Part shown: piece by piece, positions 37,926 through 47,156 of the stretch
Layout of the letters: each line of letters opens with the position of its first letter
Numbering within the stretch: the first letter of the stretch is position 1
Origin: Aurantimicrobium sp. MWH-Uga1
GTDB lineage: Bacteria > Actinomycetota > Actinomycetes > Actinomycetales > Microbacteriaceae
Assembly: GCF_003325955.1 (NCBI RefSeq)
Contig: NZ_CP030929.1
Location: 868,001 to 932,000 of the forward strand
DNA: 64,000 nt
Reading direction: 5' to 3'
The notes under the pieces: generated by a model
What the model was told of the DNA's origin: nothing
What the model saw: only the letters and a program-made list of their open reading frames with translations
The model's database searches: none
Translations under genes and position numbers: made by a program

Positions 37926-38824
37926 CCACGGCGGTATGCCAAGAATTCTTCGAGTTCAGCAGCAATCTCATCTGCAGTTGGCAACTCTCCTTCGACATCT
38001 GTTAACGGAGAGCGAACTCCGTTTTCTTTCATATATGAGTCGTACCGCTGCTCGAGAGTGTGAACAAGTTTGCTGAGTTCCTCATTTGTTTCAACTTGTT
38101 CATCGATTTTTGAGATGAATTCACGACCTTCTTCGCGCAATTGGTCTGTGGGAAAAATAAGTCCTGTTGACGAACTGACGCTTTCGAGGGCAGTCAATGC
38201 CGCTGAGGGAAATTCAGTATCTGCAAGGTAGTGCGGAATGAGCAGAACGAATCCCACAACTTCTTGCTCTGACTCTTGCAGTCTGTATTCCACCAAATGC
38301 ATGGCATTTGCCGGAACTTGAGTGTGTGGCTTCCAGACCGAATATTGGTCAATGAGGTCTCCCCGATTACCACTGACCGTAGTTCCAATAGGTCGGGTGT
38401 GTGGAACAGGCATTGGAATTGCATGAACCCAAGTGGTGTGAGAAATGTTGAAACGCTCCACAAAAGACAAAACTTGGCGGCTAAAAGCTTCCCATTTGAA
38501 GTCTGGTTCATAGCCCGCTAGCAAGATAAATGGACGATTAATTTCGTCGTTTACCAAATAGAAGGCTAATCGTGGTGGCTCAAACCCTGTGAGATGGTCT
38601 TGGTCAAAATAGATGGTTGGGCGCCTGGCGCGGTAATCGAGAAGTTCGTCAGGATCAAACTCAGCAATGAGTTGTGAATCCATGGTGTCGACTATGTAGT
38701 CAGTAAACGCCGTAACTGCTGAACCAGAATCAGCAAAACCAGTTAATCCTGCAACAAGTGGAAGACCATGTGGAATGAGCTCTTCATCCATTTTGAAGTG
38801 AAGAAGTTGAAAATGCTCAGGCAT
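37898..38824 (-). CDS. PAC2 family protein (proteasome assembly chaperone-like)
   Basis: 308 aa. The PAC2 fold is recognised from GLPLVAGLTGFADSGSAVTAFTDYI at the N-terminus, the DELLDYRARRPTIYFD segment, PFILLAGYEPDFKWEAF and the late VGFVLLIPHYLADTEFPSAALTALE. Actinobacterial PAC2 proteins are often near sigA; the role in bacteria is not settled. The start has TAGAAT exactly six bases upstream and no ribosome binding site, so it is probably leaderless. Divergent from pepA, 84 bases apart. Confidence 0.88.
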   Translation of the reverse strand: MPEHFQLLHFKMDEELIPHGLPLVAGLTGFADSGSAVTAFTDYIVDTMDSQLIAEFDPDELLDYRARRPTIYFDQDHLTGFEPPRLAFYLVNDEINRPFILLAGYEPDFKWEAFSRQVLSFVERFNISHTTWVHAIPMPVPHTRPIGTTVSGNRGDLIDQYSVWKPHTQVPANAMHLVEYRLQESEQEVVGFVLLIPHYLADTEFPSAALTALESVSSSTGLIFPTDQLREEGREFISKIDEQVETNEELSKLVHTLEQRYDSYMKENGVRSPLTDVEGELPTADEIAAELEEFLAYRRGSEEPGDMR

Positions 38825-38830
38825 GGTTAC

Positions 38831-38836
38831 ATTCTA
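38831..38836 (-). promoter_or_regulatory. Candidate -10 box of leaderless PAC2 mRNA
   Basis: TAGAAT on the minus strand, then GTAACC, then ATG. Four of six bases match TATAAT including the invariant first, second and last. Confidence 0.6.
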
Positions 38837-38896
38837 CGTTTGCGCCAAGTCTTCTCCGTCCACGCGTGGGACAAACACTTCTGCTCGTCAACTACA

Positions 38897-38902
38897 TAGT
38901 CT
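38897..38902 (+). promoter_or_regulatory. Candidate -10 box of leaderless pepA mRNA
   Basis: TAGTCT, then GATTTT, then the pepA GTG at 38909. There is no purine-rich ribosome binding site before the start. Confidence 0.55.
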
Positions 38903-38908
38903 GATTTT

Positions 38909-40384
38909 GTGAATAAACCCTCTTGTGTGCTCGTTAACAAACCTTCTTCAGGATCAGTGGTTGTGGTGGGAGCATCCGTTTCCAAGAAAACAATCTCACT
39001 CTCTGGTTCGTATTCATCAAGTACGCTCGCATCCCTGAGTGCGCCACTAGGAATTACTGGCGAAGCAGATACTTTGACGCGTGTGGTTGACCCCACCAAT
39101 CCCAAACGTGTTCTTGCCATTGTGGGCATAGGCCCCACTCCTCTGTCGCCACATGCACTGCGCAATGCAGCTGCCGTAGCCTCACGACGCTTGGCCGATA
39201 GCTCAAAGATCACTTTTGACTTTGGGGCAGAGTCAGAGGAGGACATTGAGGCTATCGCCGAAGGAGCTCTTTTAGGTTCCTACAGCTACCAGAAATACAA
39301 AAGTTCCTCCTCAAGCTCATACAAACTGGAACGTATTGAGATCATCGCGCCCAAGAAATTAACTCCAGCTCTCTCACGCAGTGAAATAACTGCTTCATCG
39401 GTTGCTTTAGTCAAAGATCTTGTGAATACTCCCGCGAATGACCTCTACCCCGCTAGCTTTGCAACAGCTGCCCAAGAAGCAATCAAGGGTTTGCCAATTA
39501 AGGCCACAATCTGGGATGAAAAGGCCCTCGCAAAAGATGGATTTGGGGGAATTCTTGGAGTGGGTCAGGGTTCATCACGTCCACCCCGCTTGATGAAACT
39601 TGAATACTCACCTCGTCAAGCACAAAACAAAATAGCTCTGGTCGGTAAGGGTATAACTTTCGACACCGGTGGACTATCGCTCAAATCCGGTGCCGGCATG
39701 ATCGGCATGAAATATGACATGACAGGTGCCGCTACAGTGCTTGCTGTCATTCGTGCTGCAGCTCAGCTCAAACTCAAAGTACAAATCACAGCATGGTTGT
39801 GTCTTGCAGAAAACATGCCTTCAGGGACTGCTACCCGACCCAATGATGTCCTAACTATTCGTGGCGGAAAAACTGTTGAGGTACTCAACACTGATGCTGA
39901 GGGCAGGCTTGTTCTAGCTGACGGTCTTGCTGCGGCCAGTGAAGAAAAGCCCGACCTCATTGTTGACGTGGCCACTTTAACCGGTGCAGCTACAACCGCT
40001 CTGGGAACGAGGTATACCGGTGCAATGGGAGATGAGAAATCAATTTCCCACCTCGTGGAACTCGGCAAAGCAGTAGGCGAAACCTTCTGGCACATGCCAT
40101 TACCGGAAGAAATCCGCGCATACCTGAATTCAGACATTGCAGACCTTGCAAACATCAAACAGGGAAACACCGCTGCAGGAATGCTCGTGGGAGCAACATT
40201 CCTCCAGCAATTTATTGGTAAAACTTCCGACAAGGATGATGCACAACTCATACCGTGGATTCACCTGGATATCGCAAACACAGCAAACAACTCCGGGGCC
40301 CCATTTGGTGTTGTTGCATCAGGTCCCACAGGTGTTGCCGTGCGCACGCTGATCAAGCTCTCTGAGAGTTTTGCTACGGCGTAG
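38909..40384 (+). CDS. pepA: Leucyl aminopeptidase (M17)
   Basis: 491 aa cytosolic metallopeptidase that removes N-terminal residues from peptides. The catalytic C-terminal domain has VGKGITFDTGGLSLK with metal and catalytic residues, YDMTGAATVLA, and the family signature NTDAEGRLVLADGL. The N-terminal domain is variable as usual. Start is GTG at 38909, supported by the six-base spacing to a TAGTCT box. It stands alone, followed by an 89-base gap before lpd. Confidence 0.95.
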   Translation: MNKPSCVLVNKPSSGSVVVVGASVSKKTISLSGSYSSSTLASLSAPLGITGEADTLTRVVDPTNPKRVLAIVGIGPTPLSPHALRNAAAVASRRLADSSKITFDFGAESEEDIEAIAEGALLGSYSYQKYKSSSSSSYKLERIEIIAPKKLTPALSRSEITASSVALVKDLVNTPANDLYPASFATAAQEAIKGLPIKATIWDEKALAKDGFGGILGVGQGSSRPPRLMKLEYSPRQAQNKIALVGKGITFDTGGLSLKSGAGMIGMKYDMTGAATVLAVIRAAAQLKLKVQITAWLCLAENMPSGTATRPNDVLTIRGGKTVEVLNTDAEGRLVLADGLAAASEEKPDLIVDVATLTGAATTALGTRYTGAMGDEKSISHLVELGKAVGETFWHMPLPEEIRAYLNSDIADLANIKQGNTAAGMLVGATFLQQFIGKTSDKDDAQLIPWIHLDIANTANNSGAPFGVVASGPTGVAVRTLIKLSESFATA

Positions 40385-40473
40385 TAGTCTCTATGAGGTT
40401 AACTTCCTCGAAGTTCCAGAGTTTTATCGTTCCTCATCGAACACAAAATCCCCCTCTCTAAAGGAAAAGAATC

Positions 40474-41847
40474 TTGGCTGAACTCAACTTTGATCTCGTA
40501 GTCCTCGGTGGCGGTAGCGGTGGTTACTCCGCCGCAATTCGCGCAGCTGAACTCGGAATGTCTGTTGCTCTGATTGAGAAAAACAAGCTTGGGGGCACCT
40601 GCCTTCACGTCGGTTGTATCCCTACTAAGGCCATGCTGCACGCTGCTGAGGTTGCTGATAACGCACGTGAAGCACACGAATGTGGCATCAATGCGACATT
40701 CGCTGGTGTAGACATGGACCGTGTCAACGCTTTCCGTGAGGACATCATCACCAAGAAGTTCAAGGGACTCGGCGGTCTCATCAAGGCACGCGGTATCACC
40801 GTTATCGAGGGCGAAGGTCGTCTTGTTTCACCCAACAGCGTTGCTGTTGGTGCTGACACCATCGTTGGAAAAAACATTGTTCTTGCCACCGGTTCTTACT
40901 CCAAATCACTTCCCGGTCTTGAAATCGGTGGCCGCGTTATCACCAGTGAGCACGCCCTTCAGATGAACTATGTGCCCAACAAGGTTGCCATTCTTGGTGG
41001 CGGTGTTATTGGTGTTGAGTTCGCCTCTGTATGGAAGAGCTTTGGTTCTGAGGTCGTCATCATTGAAGGTCTACCTCACCTTGTTCCCAACGAAGAAGAG
41101 AGCATTTCCAAGGCTCTTGAGCGTGCCTACCGCAAACGCGGAATCGACTACAAGCTCGGAGTTCGCTTCCAAGGTGTCACTCAAAATGATTCTGGCGTTG
41201 TTGTCACCCTTGAAAGTGGCGAAACCGTCGAAGCTGACCTTCTCCTTGTCGCAGTGGGTCGTGGACCTGCAACCGCCGGCTGTGGTTTCGAAGAAGTCGG
41301 CATCACCATGGACCGTGGTTACGTCATCACCAACGAACGACTTGCCACCAACATCCCTGGCGTTTACGCAGTTGGTGACATCGTGCCTGGCCTTCAGTTA
41401 GCACACCGTGGTTACCAGCAGGGCTTCTTCGTTGCAGAAGAAATCGCTGGCCTTAACCCTGTTGTCATCAGTGACACCAACATTCCCAAGGTCACCTATT
41501 GCGAGCCTGAAATTGCATCAGTTGGACTCACTGAGGCAAAAGCTGCAGAACAGTATGGTGCGGACAAGATTGCTGCCTACGACTACAACCTTGCTGGCAA
41601 CGGTAAGAGCGAAATCTTGGGAACTGCAGGTTCTGTGAAGGTAGTTCGCCTGGTAGATGGCCCCGTAGTCGGGGTTCACATGATTGGTGCTCGCGTTGGC
41701 GAACTGATCGGTGAGGCTCAGTTGGTTGTCAACTGGGAAGCACACCCAGAAGACATAGCTCCACTTCTTCACGCTCACCCAACTCAGAACGAGTCTTTGG
41801 GTGAAGCATTCTTGTATCTAGCAGGCAAGCCACTACACACCCTGTAG
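40474..41847 (+). CDS. lpd: Dihydrolipoyl dehydrogenase (E3)
   Basis: 457 aa flavoprotein that reoxidises lipoyl groups of pyruvate and 2-oxoglutarate dehydrogenase. FAD motif VVLGGGSGGYSAA, redox disulfide Cys43-Cys48 in GGTCLHVGCIP, NAD motif ILGGGVIGVEFASV and the C-terminal HAHPTQNESLGEA with the catalytic His-Glu pair are complete. Start is TTG with AAAGGAAAAG upstream. Followed 56 bases later by sucB, so E3 and E2 are cotranscribed. Confidence 0.97.
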   Translation: MAELNFDLVVLGGGSGGYSAAIRAAELGMSVALIEKNKLGGTCLHVGCIPTKAMLHAAEVADNAREAHECGINATFAGVDMDRVNAFREDIITKKFKGLGGLIKARGITVIEGEGRLVSPNSVAVGADTIVGKNIVLATGSYSKSLPGLEIGGRVITSEHALQMNYVPNKVAILGGGVIGVEFASVWKSFGSEVVIIEGLPHLVPNEEESISKALERAYRKRGIDYKLGVRFQGVTQNDSGVVVTLESGETVEADLLLVAVGRGPATAGCGFEEVGITMDRGYVITNERLATNIPGVYAVGDIVPGLQLAHRGYQQGFFVAEEIAGLNPVVISDTNIPKVTYCEPEIASVGLTEAKAAEQYGADKIAAYDYNLAGNGKSEILGTAGSVKVVRLVDGPVVGVHMIGARVGELIGEAQLVVNWEAHPEDIAPLLHAHPTQNESLGEAFLYLAGKPLHTL

Positions 41848-41903
41848 ACCACCCACTAAGCATTAGTAAGCTAAAAGCAACAGCTAACGAGGAGATTCAT
41901 TCC

Positions 41904-43280
41904 ATGAGCGAGTCAGTAAGCCTTCCCGCACTCGGCGAAAGCGTCACCGAGGGTACCGTTACGAGGTGGCTCAAAAACGTCGGAGACCGCGTAGAGGTTG
42001 ACGAACCCTTACTTGAAGTCTCTACCGACAAGGTAGACACTGAGATTCCTTCACCTATCTCAGGTGTTGTAGAGGCCATTCTTGTCCAGGAAGATGAGAC
42101 AGTTGCCGTTGGTACTGTCCTGGCGCACATCGGTGATGGCTCTGGCTCAGCAGCTCCTGCAGCTCCTGCGGCAGAGGCACCTGCAGCAGAACCAGTAGCT
42201 GTTCCTGTTGAAGCTCCCGCCCCTGCTGCAGCTCCAGTTGTTGAAGCACCTGTTGCAGCTGCCCCTCCGGTTGTTCAGGCACCTGTTGTAGCTCCCCCAG
42301 TTGTTACACCTCCGGTTGTGGCACCTCCTGTAGTGAGCACCCCTGTGGTTGCGCCTGCAGCATCAGCTGCACCCGCAGGAGGACACGCCAGCAATGCCGG
42401 TTATGTAACACCTATCGTTCGCAAGCTTGCTAATGAGAACGGTGTTGACCTGAACAGCATTGTTGGTACTGGAATCGGTGGCCGCATCCGCAAGGAAGAT
42501 GTTCTTTCTGCAAGAAGCGGCTCTGCTCCAGCTGCAAAGACACGCACTCCACTTGAAGTTTCTCCACTTCGTGGAACCACAGTTCCCATGTCACGACTTC
42601 GCAAGGTTGTTGCTGAGCGTGCAGTTATTTCGATGCAAAGTACTGCTCAACTCACCAGTGTTGTTGAAGTCGATGTGACTCGCATCGCCGAGCTTCGTCA
42701 GCGCGTACAGTCACAATTTGTTGCTGCGACCGGTGGCAAGCTCAGCTTCATGCCGTTCTTTGCTCTCGCAGCAACTGAAGCCCTGAAGGCATTCCCCATT
42801 ATCAACGCAACGGTTGAGGGCGACAACATCGTCTACCCCGGTTACGAGAACGTTTCCATCGCCGTTGACACCGAGCGTGGCTTGTTGACACCTGTTGTGA
42901 AGAATGCAGGCGAGCTCAACATTGCTCAGTACTCTATGGCAATTGCAGATGTTGCTCTTCGTACCCGAGAGAACAAACTGCAGCCAGATGAGCTTGCGGG
43001 TGGAACTTTCACGCTGACAAACACTGGTTCACGTGGAGCCCTGTTCGACACACCCGTAGTCTTCTTACCTCAACTAGCAATTCTGGGAACTGGTGTCGTC
43101 ACCAAGCGCCCAGTGGTAATCCAAGCCGATGGTCAGGAAGTTATCGCAATTCGTTCAATGGTCTACTTGGCGCTGTCTTACGACCACCGCATCATCGATG
43201 GTGCAGACGCAGCACGATTCCTAGGTGCAATCAAGGAACGTTTGGAAGAGGGAGCGTTCGAAGCAGATCTCGGCATCTAG
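41904..43280 (+). CDS. sucB: 2-oxoglutarate dehydrogenase complex E2 (dihydrolipoyl acyltransferase)
   Basis: 458 aa. One N-terminal lipoyl domain with lipoyl-Lys43 in VSTDKVDTE, then an Ala/Pro/Val linker of about 85 residues containing repeated PVVxPPVV units, the peripheral subunit-binding domain (TPIVRKLANENGVDLNSIVGTG) and the acyltransferase domain ending in SYDHRIIDGADAARF with the catalytic His and Asp. GAGGAGA precedes the ATG. Many actinobacterial homologues have two lipoyl domains; this has one. E2 could serve pyruvate or 2-oxoglutarate dehydrogenase, or both. Confidence 0.93.
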   Translation: MSESVSLPALGESVTEGTVTRWLKNVGDRVEVDEPLLEVSTDKVDTEIPSPISGVVEAILVQEDETVAVGTVLAHIGDGSGSAAPAAPAAEAPAAEPVAVPVEAPAPAAAPVVEAPVAAAPPVVQAPVVAPPVVTPPVVAPPVVSTPVVAPAASAAPAGGHASNAGYVTPIVRKLANENGVDLNSIVGTGIGGRIRKEDVLSARSGSAPAAKTRTPLEVSPLRGTTVPMSRLRKVVAERAVISMQSTAQLTSVVEVDVTRIAELRQRVQSQFVAATGGKLSFMPFFALAATEALKAFPIINATVEGDNIVYPGYENVSIAVDTERGLLTPVVKNAGELNIAQYSMAIADVALRTRENKLQPDELAGGTFTLTNTGSRGALFDTPVVFLPQLAILGTGVVTKRPVVIQADGQEVIAIRSMVYLALSYDHRIIDGADAARFLGAIKERLEEGAFEADLGI

Positions 43281-43282
43281 TT

Positions 43283-44044
43283 TCACTGGGGATCAAACAC
43301 CTCACGTATTCGCCACGTTGCTCCTGTCTTTTGCAGAAGCAACGTGGCGAATGTCGTTAACTCCTCGTTTGTGCGAAGTGACACTTCGACCAAAACAACT
43401 TCCCCGCTTTGACTTACCACAGTTGCATGAAGATCTTCAGAGGTAACCCCTTCAGGGATTGTAAGTTGGGACAAACTTCCGCCCCGAACAAAGTCGAGGG
43501 CAGCTTGTGTCGGATCCTGGATATTTTCATCTGCTGATGGGGAGCTGGGCGTATGCGTTGGAATGTGTTCAGTTGAAGGCTGATTTCCGGGCATGAAAAC
43601 TATGCCAGTAACAATCAACGACGAGACAAGTCCTAGGAAAAACAAGACACGTTTGTTTTTTGCTAAGGGTGCGACTTTCGCAATAAAGTTCACATCCCTG
43701 ATAGTTTCATTGCCTTCGCTAGGCAGCTTTGCTTCATGTTGGACGGGGTCAAAGCTTCGAGGGAGCAAAGAAAATTCTTGTTCGAGTGTTTTGCCTTTCA
43801 GTGTTTGTGCAGTTGTTGCGCTTTCTTCGCAGGTTGATATCCAAACGATCTCACCATCAGAGCTACGTCCCACATCTGTTGCTTCCAATTTTTGAACGCA
43901 AATAGATAACTCATGTTCTACCTGCTCACCATTTATCTGGGCGATACCAACAATGGAATTAACTGACACATCAGCCCTATCGACCTGATAACCGACAAAG
44001 TACTTTCGTTCAAAGTGTGGGGACATAAACTCAGCTTTGATCAT
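43283..44044 (-). CDS. Uncharacterised single-pass membrane protein
   Basis: 253 aa, not recognised. The N-terminal 125 residues are soluble with three cysteines and no motif I know; one membrane helix follows a basic patch (KNKRVLFFLGLVSSLIVTGIVF, about 129-150). After a Ser/Thr/Pro-rich linker (THTPSSPSADE) an extracytoplasmic 75-residue domain ends GATWRIREVFDPQ, a pattern seen in small NTF2-like or DUF4878-like folds, which is a guess. TACGTT exactly six bases before the ATG suggests a leaderless mRNA. It converges on sucB with a 2-base gap and diverges from lipB. Confidence 0.7.
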   Translation of the reverse strand: MIKAEFMSPHFERKYFVGYQVDRADVSVNSIVGIAQINGEQVEHELSICVQKLEATDVGRSSDGEIVWISTCEESATTAQTLKGKTLEQEFSLLPRSFDPVQHEAKLPSEGNETIRDVNFIAKVAPLAKNKRVLFFLGLVSSLIVTGIVFMPGNQPSTEHIPTHTPSSPSADENIQDPTQAALDFVRGGSLSQLTIPEGVTSEDLHATVVSQSGEVVLVEVSLRTNEELTTFATLLLQKTGATWRIREVFDPQ

Positions 44045-44050
44045 TCAATC

Positions 44051-44056
44051 AACGTA
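44051..44056 (-). promoter_or_regulatory. Candidate -10 box of leaderless membrane-protein mRNA
   Basis: TACGTT on the minus strand, then GATTGA, then ATG of the gene ending at 43283. Confidence 0.5.
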
Positions 44057-44145
44057 GTTATTCAGCTCCCAAAAACTGGTGGAAAGCACTGCGCTACGGG
44101 GGTTGTGGAGGATTGGCCTGAACTCAACCCTGTAGGATTTAAGCC

Positions 44146-44787
44146 ATGTTGGAAGTTGATGTTCTCGGCTTAGGTGACCATGCGGTCCCCTATCGCGAAG
44201 CCTGGGAAAAGCAACGTGATGTTCATCGTCAAGTAGTCTCTGGCGAGCGTCCAAACACCCTACTCCTTCTGGAACATCAGTCTGTTTACACAGCTGGAAA
44301 ACGAACAGAAGATTCTGAACGTCCAACTAATGGAACTGAAGTCATCGATGTAGATCGCGGCGGAAAAATCACCTGGCACGGCCCAGGGCAGCTGGTGGGC
44401 TACCCCATTACTCGCCTTCAAGAACCCATGGATGTGGTTGCCTACGTGCGCACTATTGAATCTTTGCTCATCGATGTATGTGCACGATTTGGCGTCACAG
44501 GAGAGCGTGTCGAAGGACGCTCTGGGGTCTGGGTCAATCGCGGATTGACCCACGACAAAGTTGCCGCTATTGGCATACGAATCAGCGAAGGTGTGTCCAT
44601 GCACGGCTTCGCCATCAACTGCAACAACTCGCTTCAGGCATATGAAAACATCGTGGCATGTGGCATTCGTGATGCTGGCGCCACAACACTGAGCCAGATT
44701 TCTGGGAACGATATCTCCCCTTCGGATGTTGTCCCAGTTGTAACAGATCTTTTTACCCACTATTTTGAGGACTCCCATGTCAGCTGA
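44146..44787 (+). CDS. lipB: Octanoyltransferase LipB
   Basis: 213 aa. LipB transfers octanoyl from acyl carrier protein to apo-lipoyl domains such as SucB encoded nearby. Active-site Lys138 ([10 protein letters not shown]) and Cys172 ([10 protein letters not shown]) are present, with [17 protein letters not shown] and EGRSGVWV. The start has AGGATT upstream; a TAGGAT box seven bases before the ATG could instead be the -10 of a leaderless mRNA. It overlaps lipA by 11 bases. Confidence 0.96.
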   Translation: MLEVDVLGLGDHAVPYREAWEKQRDVHRQVVSGERPNTLLLLEHQSVYTAGKRTEDSERPTNGTEVIDVDRGGKITWHGPGQLVGYPITRLQEPMDVVAYVRTIESLLIDVCARFGVTGERVEGRSGVWVNRGLTHDKVAAIGIRISEGVSMHGFAINCNNSLQAYENIVACGIRDAGATTLSQISGNDISPSDVVPVVTDLFTHYFEDSHVS

Positions 44788-45757
44788 CGGCCGCAAACTG
44801 TTGCGCCTTGAGGTTCGCAATAGCGCAACCCCGATAGAGAAAAAGCCCGAATGGATTCGCACAAAAGCCAAGATGGGGCCGGAGTATCAAGCACTGCAAA
44901 AACTCGTCAAGAGTGAAGACTTGCACACCGTCTGTCAAGAAGCAGGTTGTCCCAACATTTACGAATGCTGGGAAGATCGCGAAGCGACTTTCCTCATTGG
45001 CGGATCTCAGTGCACCCGTCGTTGCGATTTCTGTCAGATTGATACTGGTAAGCCTGATGCTTTTGATCGAGATGAGCCTCGACGTGTTGGTGAATCAGTC
45101 GCACAAATGAATCTTCGCTACGCCACCGTTACAGGAGTAGCACGCGATGATCTTGAAGATGAAGGTGCCTGGCTGTACGCCGAAACCATTCGCCAAATTC
45201 ACGCACAAAACCCCAATACGGGTGTCGAGATTTTGGTTCCAGATTTCTCTGGAAATCCAGAACATTTAGGTAAAGTTTTCGAAGCAGCACCGGAAGTTTT
45301 CGCTCACAATGTAGAAACTGTTCCTCGCATTTTTAAGCGTGTACGTCCTGCCTTCACCTACGAACGCTCCTTAGACGTTCTGAACCAGGGTCGCAACGCC
45401 GGAATGATTACCAAGTCCAACCTCATCCTGGGAATGGGCGAAACTCGTGAAGAAGTCAGCCAAGCCTTACAAGATCTGTATGACGCCGGTACAGACATCA
45501 TCACCATCACCCAGTATTTGCGTCCTAGTGCACGTCATATGCCCGTAGACCGTTGGGTTCACCCAGAAGAGTTTGTTGAGCTCAAAGACGAGGCAGAGGG
45601 AATCGGGTACCTCGGCGTTCTCTCTGGGCCACTTGTTCGCTCCTCATACCGCGCAGGTCGACTCTACGCGCAGTCCATGCGGGCAAAGGGTCGTGAGATT
45701 CCCGAAAGCCTCAGCCACTTGGCAGACGCTGAATTAGGTTTCTCACAAGCCGTCTAA
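44777..45757 (+). CDS. lipA: Lipoyl synthase LipA
   Basis: 326 aa radical-SAM enzyme that inserts two sulfurs into the octanoyl chain made by LipB. The auxiliary cluster cysteines (53, 58, 64 in [13 protein letters not shown]) and the SAM cluster motif CTRRCDFC (Cys79, 83, 86) are intact, as is the C-terminal RSSYRAG with the conserved Ser. The ATG at 44777 has GAGG seven bases upstream inside lipB; the TTG at 44765 is less likely. Confidence 0.97.
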   Translation: MSADGRKLLRLEVRNSATPIEKKPEWIRTKAKMGPEYQALQKLVKSEDLHTVCQEAGCPNIYECWEDREATFLIGGSQCTRRCDFCQIDTGKPDAFDRDEPRRVGESVAQMNLRYATVTGVARDDLEDEGAWLYAETIRQIHAQNPNTGVEILVPDFSGNPEHLGKVFEAAPEVFAHNVETVPRIFKRVRPAFTYERSLDVLNQGRNAGMITKSNLILGMGETREEVSQALQDLYDAGTDIITITQYLRPSARHMPVDRWVHPEEFVELKDEAEGIGYLGVLSGPLVRSSYRAGRLYAQSMRAKGREIPESLSHLADAELGFSQAV

Positions 45758-45815
45758 ATCACATCCACCTCGTGGTTGGTCCACCAACCTCTGCAAGATA
45801 GGTATTCTTTTCACC

Positions 45816-46511
45816 ATGGCACGCACAAAAAAGCCCAAAGGCCCTTCACGCATTAAGCAAATGTGGCAGGTCTTCCAAATGACCCGCCGCTACGACAAGA
45901 GCGTAGTTCCACTGATATTGCTCGCATTCTTCGCCCCCACCGCAATTGGAACCGGTGCAGGTATCGCTCTGAGCAATGGAAACATCTTCATCCTGGTGTT
46001 GTGGATACTCATCGGCGTGATGACGGGTGTGCTTGTTGGCATGATTGTCCTGGGGCGTCGCGCCGAGCGTGCTGCCTACTCACAAATAGAAGGCCAGCCA
46101 GGAGCAGTTGGAGCGGTATTAAAGTCTGCACAGCGACGCAGTTGGATTGGCGAAGAGACACCCGTTGCCATCAACCCCAAGACTAAAGATGCGATCTATC
46201 GTGCAGTTGGTCGCGGTGGTGTTGTCCTGATTGCTGAAGGCCCCATAGCTCGTACACAGCGACTCGTTGATGATGAGCGTCGTAAGACCGCCAAGGTTCT
46301 GCCCAACGTTCCCATTACAGTGCTCACGGTCGGTCCTGACGAAACTTCAGTCAAGCTGTACAAACTTGGTTGGCAAATGACAAAAATCAAGCATGCATTG
46401 ACCAAGAATGAAGTTCGTATTGTGGCTAACCGTTTGTCGTCATTAGGAACAAACGTTCCTATCCCCAAGGGAATCGACCCATTCAAAGTGCGCCCATCTC
46501 GCGCACGCTAA
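45816..46511 (+). CDS. DUF4191 family membrane protein
   Basis: 231 aa. Basic N-terminus (MARTKKPKGPSRIKQMWQVFQMTRRYD), two membrane helices (about 29-50 and 54-75), then a cytoplasmic domain with RRAERAAYSQIEGQPGAVGAVL and VGRGGVVLIAEGP, typical of DUF4191. Always found after lipA in Microbacteriaceae; a membrane role is likely, function unknown. TATTCT ends seven bases before the ATG and no ribosome binding site is visible, so leaderless transcription is possible. Confidence 0.9.
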   Translation: MARTKKPKGPSRIKQMWQVFQMTRRYDKSVVPLILLAFFAPTAIGTGAGIALSNGNIFILVLWILIGVMTGVLVGMIVLGRRAERAAYSQIEGQPGAVGAVLKSAQRRSWIGEETPVAINPKTKDAIYRAVGRGGVVLIAEGPIARTQRLVDDERRKTAKVLPNVPITVLTVGPDETSVKLYKLGWQMTKIKHALTKNEVRIVANRLSSLGTNVPIPKGIDPFKVRPSRAR

Positions 46512-46523
46512 GAAAAGCATTCC

Positions 46524-46550
46524 AGTGAAGCCCGCATCGCGGGCTTCACT
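46524..46550. terminator. Hairpin between DUF4191 and the RDD gene
   Basis: Perfect 12-bp stem AGTGAAGCCCGC / GCGGGCTTCACT with a 3-base loop in the 42-base gap between two convergent genes. A short T-rich stretch follows on the minus strand only. Confidence 0.75.
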
Positions 46551-46553
46551 GCG

Positions 46554-47015
46554 TTAACTGGATTTCAGAAGAATCGTTCCAGCGATCTTGTCGTGAAAAC
46601 CTCGTTGATCTGAATCCCACACCAAGGCAGGAACTACCAACGCCAGCAGCACACTGCGCACGATAGGACGCCACCAGTCGAGTGCACCGCCCGAAATGTT
46701 CACTAGATACAAGCGGAAAATGCGGTGCCCCATACTTCCTCCAATAAACCAGATGCCAAGTATTTGGAGTACGACAAAAACTCCCAATAACTGCAATTGA
46801 CCTGCTGCTGAAGAAGATAAGGTCAAATAGTCTTTTCCGGTTACCAGCATCAAAACAAGCGCTGAAATAACCCAGTCCAGAGTAATTGCGAGTAGGCGAC
46901 GACCTACACGTGCTACTGATTGTGGACCAGATTCAGGTAAACCCAGCCTTTCCCCCGGGTAGGAACTCAGGGGGATGTTGTTGTCCTTATTTCCTGGACC
47001 TGAATGAGAAGTCAT
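46554..47015 (-). CDS. RDD family membrane protein
   Basis: 153 aa from ATG 47015 (MTSHSGPGNKDN). After a short hydrophilic start the RDD domain has VARVGRRLLAITLDWVISALVLM, a second helix (LQLLGVFVVLQILGIWFIGG), and the SMGHRIFRLYLV segment followed by a third helix. The usual RDD signature Arg-Asp-Asp appears as ...LDW, common in this subgroup. Substrate unknown. Its promoter region is shared with glnA; a TAAACT box lies seven bases before the ATG. Confidence 0.87.
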   Translation of the reverse strand: MTSHSGPGNKDNNIPLSSYPGERLGLPESGPQSVARVGRRLLAITLDWVISALVLMLVTGKDYLTLSSSAAGQLQLLGVFVVLQILGIWFIGGSMGHRIFRLYLVNISGGALDWWRPIVRSVLLALVVPALVWDSDQRGFHDKIAGTILLKSS

Positions 47016-47042
47016 ATGCCAAAGTTTACGGTCGTTGAGCTT

Positions 47043-47080
47043 GTAACATGAATGAAACAATTGCGATACAGCACTGCAAC
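47043..47080 (+). promoter_or_regulatory. GlnR operator of glnA
   Basis: GTAAC-n6-GAAAC-n6-GATAC-n6-GCAAC, four half-sites at exact 11-bp steps, matching the actinobacterial GlnR consensus gTnAC-n6-GaAAC repeated twice. It lies 77-114 bases before the glnA ATG and 28 bases before the divergent RDD start. The operator reading is strong; GlnR itself is not in this window. Confidence 0.72.
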
Positions 47081-47156
47081 GCCAGACTCATACATTTAAG
47101 TCATCGCTACACACACGTAGTAACGCTATATCCATCAAATTTGGAGCACATAAAGC

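Noticed and set aside
37344..38063. 239-codon plus-strand open frame rich in Ala/Val/Gly, looking like a membrane protein
   Set aside because: It is the antisense reading of the Ala/Lys/Pro repeats of sigA and the end of the PAC2 gene; both sense genes are clear, and no ribosome site or family match supports the antisense frame.
38827..39246. 139-codon minus-strand frame upstream of the PAC2 gene
   Set aside because: It overlaps the pepA N-terminus on the opposite strand and contains no known motif; pepA and PAC2 with their promoters account for the region.
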